A stretch of 7,940 bases of DNA, taken from contig URQA01000115.1 in NCBI GenBank assembly GCA_900549885.1, positions 1 through 7,940 of the forward strand, given 5' to 3'. The stretch's first letter is position 1, and each line of letters opens with the position of its first letter. The translations under genes and the position numbers were made by a program. Shown in pieces: positions 7,030 through 7,940 of the stretch. The notes under the pieces were generated by a model. It saw only the letters and a program-made list of their open reading frames with translations. It did no database searches and was not told the DNA's origin. The stretch is from an uncultured Eubacteriales bacterium (GTDB lineage: Bacteria; Bacillota; Clostridia; Oscillospirales; Oscillospiraceae).

Positions 7030-7647
7030 GATGTAGGTCGAAAGATCCGTCAGCTCCTGTGCCTGCTGGAGCTGGTCCTGAATGTAGCCTGCACGGTTCT
7101 CCACCTGCTTGTCCAGGATGTCCACCGCGTTCTCATCCAGTTGGAGCGTAACGCCGCTGATCGCAGTGGCCGAAGCCATCAGCATGACCACGATGGCCAT
7201 GGTATACAGCAGCTTGGACAGCTTGAACTTATATTTGGCGATCACATAAGAGGCCATGGAAGCCGTAAGAATGCTCGCAAGGGTCCCCAGAAGCGTCAGC
7301 TTGATGGAATTGCCGAAATACACCAGCAGATTCATCTGATCCCAAACATTCACATAGTTACTCAGCAGCGGCTTTTCCGGCAGGCTCCAGATATCCTTAA
7401 AAAAGTCCATGTTGGTTTTCAGCGAGTTAAGCAGCATCCATACGAAGGGGAAAATCAGGGTGAGCATATACAGGAAAAACAACGCGGACACCACTGCGAA
7501 AATGCCTTTGTGCAGCCGGGACGTTTTCAAGCCAAACACCTCATTCTCATTTTTCTTCCGTGCGCCGTCAGCCGCTGCACGAATTGCACAGACAGTTGAG
7601 GCAGCACAGGGTGGTACAGAGGTTGGCAATATCGTCTCCCCCTCCAT
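6565..7647 (-). CDS. Chimeric open frame: permease piece + sensor-like piece + crotonase piece
   Basis: One uninterrupted 360-codon frame that does not resemble a single protein. Residues 1 to about 29 read through the 3' end of the J-protein gene in another frame and are unlikely to be real protein. Residues about 30-157 look like the N-terminus of a CUT1/MalG-type sugar permease, about 158-210 like the start of a membrane sensor, and about 211-360 like the C-terminal half of a crotonase-family enzyme. If translated at all, a more likely start is TTG at 7530 (GAGG 8 nt upstream) or GTG at 7539. No known family combines these modules, and none is complete enough to work. The frame ends with its own terminator. 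Read it as a fusion of gene remnants or an assembly chimera. Confidence 0.5.
   Translation of the reverse strand: MEGETILPTSVPPCAASTVCAIRAAADGARKKNENEVFGLKTSRLHKGIFAVVSALFFLYMLTLIFPFVWMLLNSLKTNMDFFKDIWSLPEKPLLSNYVNVWDQMNLLVYFGNSIKLTLLGTLASILTASMASYVIAKYKFKLSKLLYTMAIVVMLMASATAISGVTLQLDENAVDILDKQVENRAGYIQDQLQQAQELTDLSTYINETAQQMLDWGMVSEVVPKDQVMDRAWEIARMWKTMPYENRTIMSNLAKRPLKKLFVEDLKLHTVSEQYGSLLRIAAGELGDTNAGQQDEKYISQTNDWRYCHDWMQQPPSRESWAGFRTKPFEWFKEVEAGKEVNPFDPNKKVTPYRPGKSEK
7030..7176 (-). pseudogene. Short sensor-like fragment (start of an extracytoplasmic sensing region)
   Basis: Residues about 158-207 of the chimeric frame read as the tail of a hydrophobic segment (ASATAISGVTLQL) and then a polar helical stretch (DENAVDILDKQVENRAGYIQ and onward, rich in Q and E). 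This is the pattern of the first membrane segment and periplasmic start of membrane-bound GGDEF or kinase sensors, where phrases like NAVDILDKQVENR occur. It is not a continuation of a MalG permease and not part of a crotonase fold. No output domain follows. The family assignment is from memory of pattern and is tentative; the boundaries are approximate. Confidence 0.35.
7177..7560 (-). pseudogene. N-terminal fragment of a sugar ABC transporter permease (MalG/CUT1 type)
   Basis: Within the chimeric frame, residues about 30-157 carry the typical start of a CUT1 inner-membrane permease: a first transmembrane segment running into FPFVWMLLNSLKTN (66-79), the loop with LSNYVNVWDQ (95-104), a second membrane segment after GNSIKLTLLGT (112-122), and SYVIAKYKF (133-141) before a third segment. 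Full permeases are about 275-300 residues; this piece stops in the third segment and lacks the EAA loop that contacts the ATPase, so it cannot work in an importer. No partner permease, ATPase or binding protein is nearby. Hand-counted GC over 7201-7560 is about 47%, clearly below its surroundings, which suggests a different origin. Confidence 0.7.
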
Positions 7648-7940
7648 AGGTTCCCCGTCGGGCCTGCATCCCCATACTGTTCATGGCCTGACGGTACTCC
7701 ATGTTGTTGGGGTCCATGTTGCAGGCGGTCCAGAAATTCTGGCGGGCATCGTCCATCCAGCCCCGGCGGTAGGCGATACTGCCCATAAGGTAGTACCACT
7801 CCCCGTTGTTGGCCGGGGTACTCCGGAGAATCCGTTCCGCCTCCGCCAGATTGTTCTGGGCAATGAGCTGGCGCACCTGAATCAGCGTGGGATTGTTGTA
7901 GCGGCCGCCGCCCTGGCTGGAGGTCCCGCCACCGCCCTAC
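7568..7940 (-). pseudogene. C-terminal part of a J-domain (DnaJ-like) protein, interrupted near the window edge
   Basis: Reading from the edge, 122 sense codons (7936-7571) end at TGA 7570-7568. They encode a Gly/Ser linker (GGGGTSSQGGGRYNN), a TPR-like helical region (VRQLIAQNNLAEAERIL, EWYYLMGSIAYRRGWMDDAR, NFWTACNMDPNNMEYRQAM) and a cysteine-rich end (LCTTLCCLNCLCNSCSG). This is the layout of the C-terminal half of a Clostridia J-domain protein, where an N-terminal J domain normally precedes a Gly-rich linker. The J domain is not in the window, and an in-frame TAG lies at 7939-7937, directly before the linker. The GTG at 7876 could open a 102-residue product but has no good ribosome binding site. 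The cysteine tail ends short of the CC-rich tail usual in relatives. It may be broken at both ends, or frameshifted at the edge. Confidence 0.6.

Noticed and set aside
6382..7599. Plus-strand 405-codon open frame opposite the chimeric frame
   Set aside because: It reads straight through the terminator stem, is a low-complexity mix of V, L, G, H and Q typical of an antisense shadow, and shows no recognisable domain, while the other strand encodes clear permease and crotonase motifs.

Overview
The window looks like a piece of a GC-rich, Gram-positive anaerobe of the Clostridia, plausibly an Oscillospiraceae-type gut bacterium. The reasons are strong AGGAGG-type ribosome binding sites, GC-rich codon third positions, a cytoplasmic-looking VWA protein of a type I recall from gut Clostridia, and the tail of a Clostridia-style J-domain protein. 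The taxonomic call is inference; there is no marker gene in the window.

Layout. Positions 105-1484 (+) encode a VWA-domain protein with an intact MIDAS metal site and a cysteine-rich C-terminal half. It is followed by a 22-nt perfect palindrome and then an intrinsic terminator (1534-1558). Positions 1682-6341 (+) are a complete arginine deiminase (ADI) operon: arginine deiminase (arcA), ornithine carbamoyltransferase (arcB/argF), carbamate kinase (arcC) and a YfcC-family membrane carrier. Spacings are 80 bp, a 4-bp ATGA overlap and 15 bp. Together they import arginine, split it to citrulline and ammonia, convert citrulline to ornithine and carbamoyl phosphate, make ATP from the latter, and probably exchange ornithine for fresh arginine. 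All catalytic motifs I can check are present.

A 223-bp non-coding gap (6342-6564) holds a very strong 17-bp-stem hairpin at 6499-6541. It can terminate both the arc operon and the convergent minus-strand material.

The minus strand from 7940 down to 6565 is the odd part. It looks like pieces of four unrelated genes placed end to end: the C-terminal half of a J-domain protein (its J domain is off the window or lost, and an in-frame TAG lies at the edge), the N-terminal third of a CUT1/MalG-type sugar ABC permease, about 50 residues like the start of a membrane sensor, and the C-terminal half of a crotonase-fold enzyme. The last three are joined in one uninterrupted 360-codon frame. The permease piece is about 47% GC by hand count, against about 60% for its flanks. 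This is either a natural mosaic of gene remnants or a chimeric assembly; the sequence alone cannot decide. It is the main item worth a second look. No tRNA, rRNA, CRISPR array, transposase or integrase was seen.
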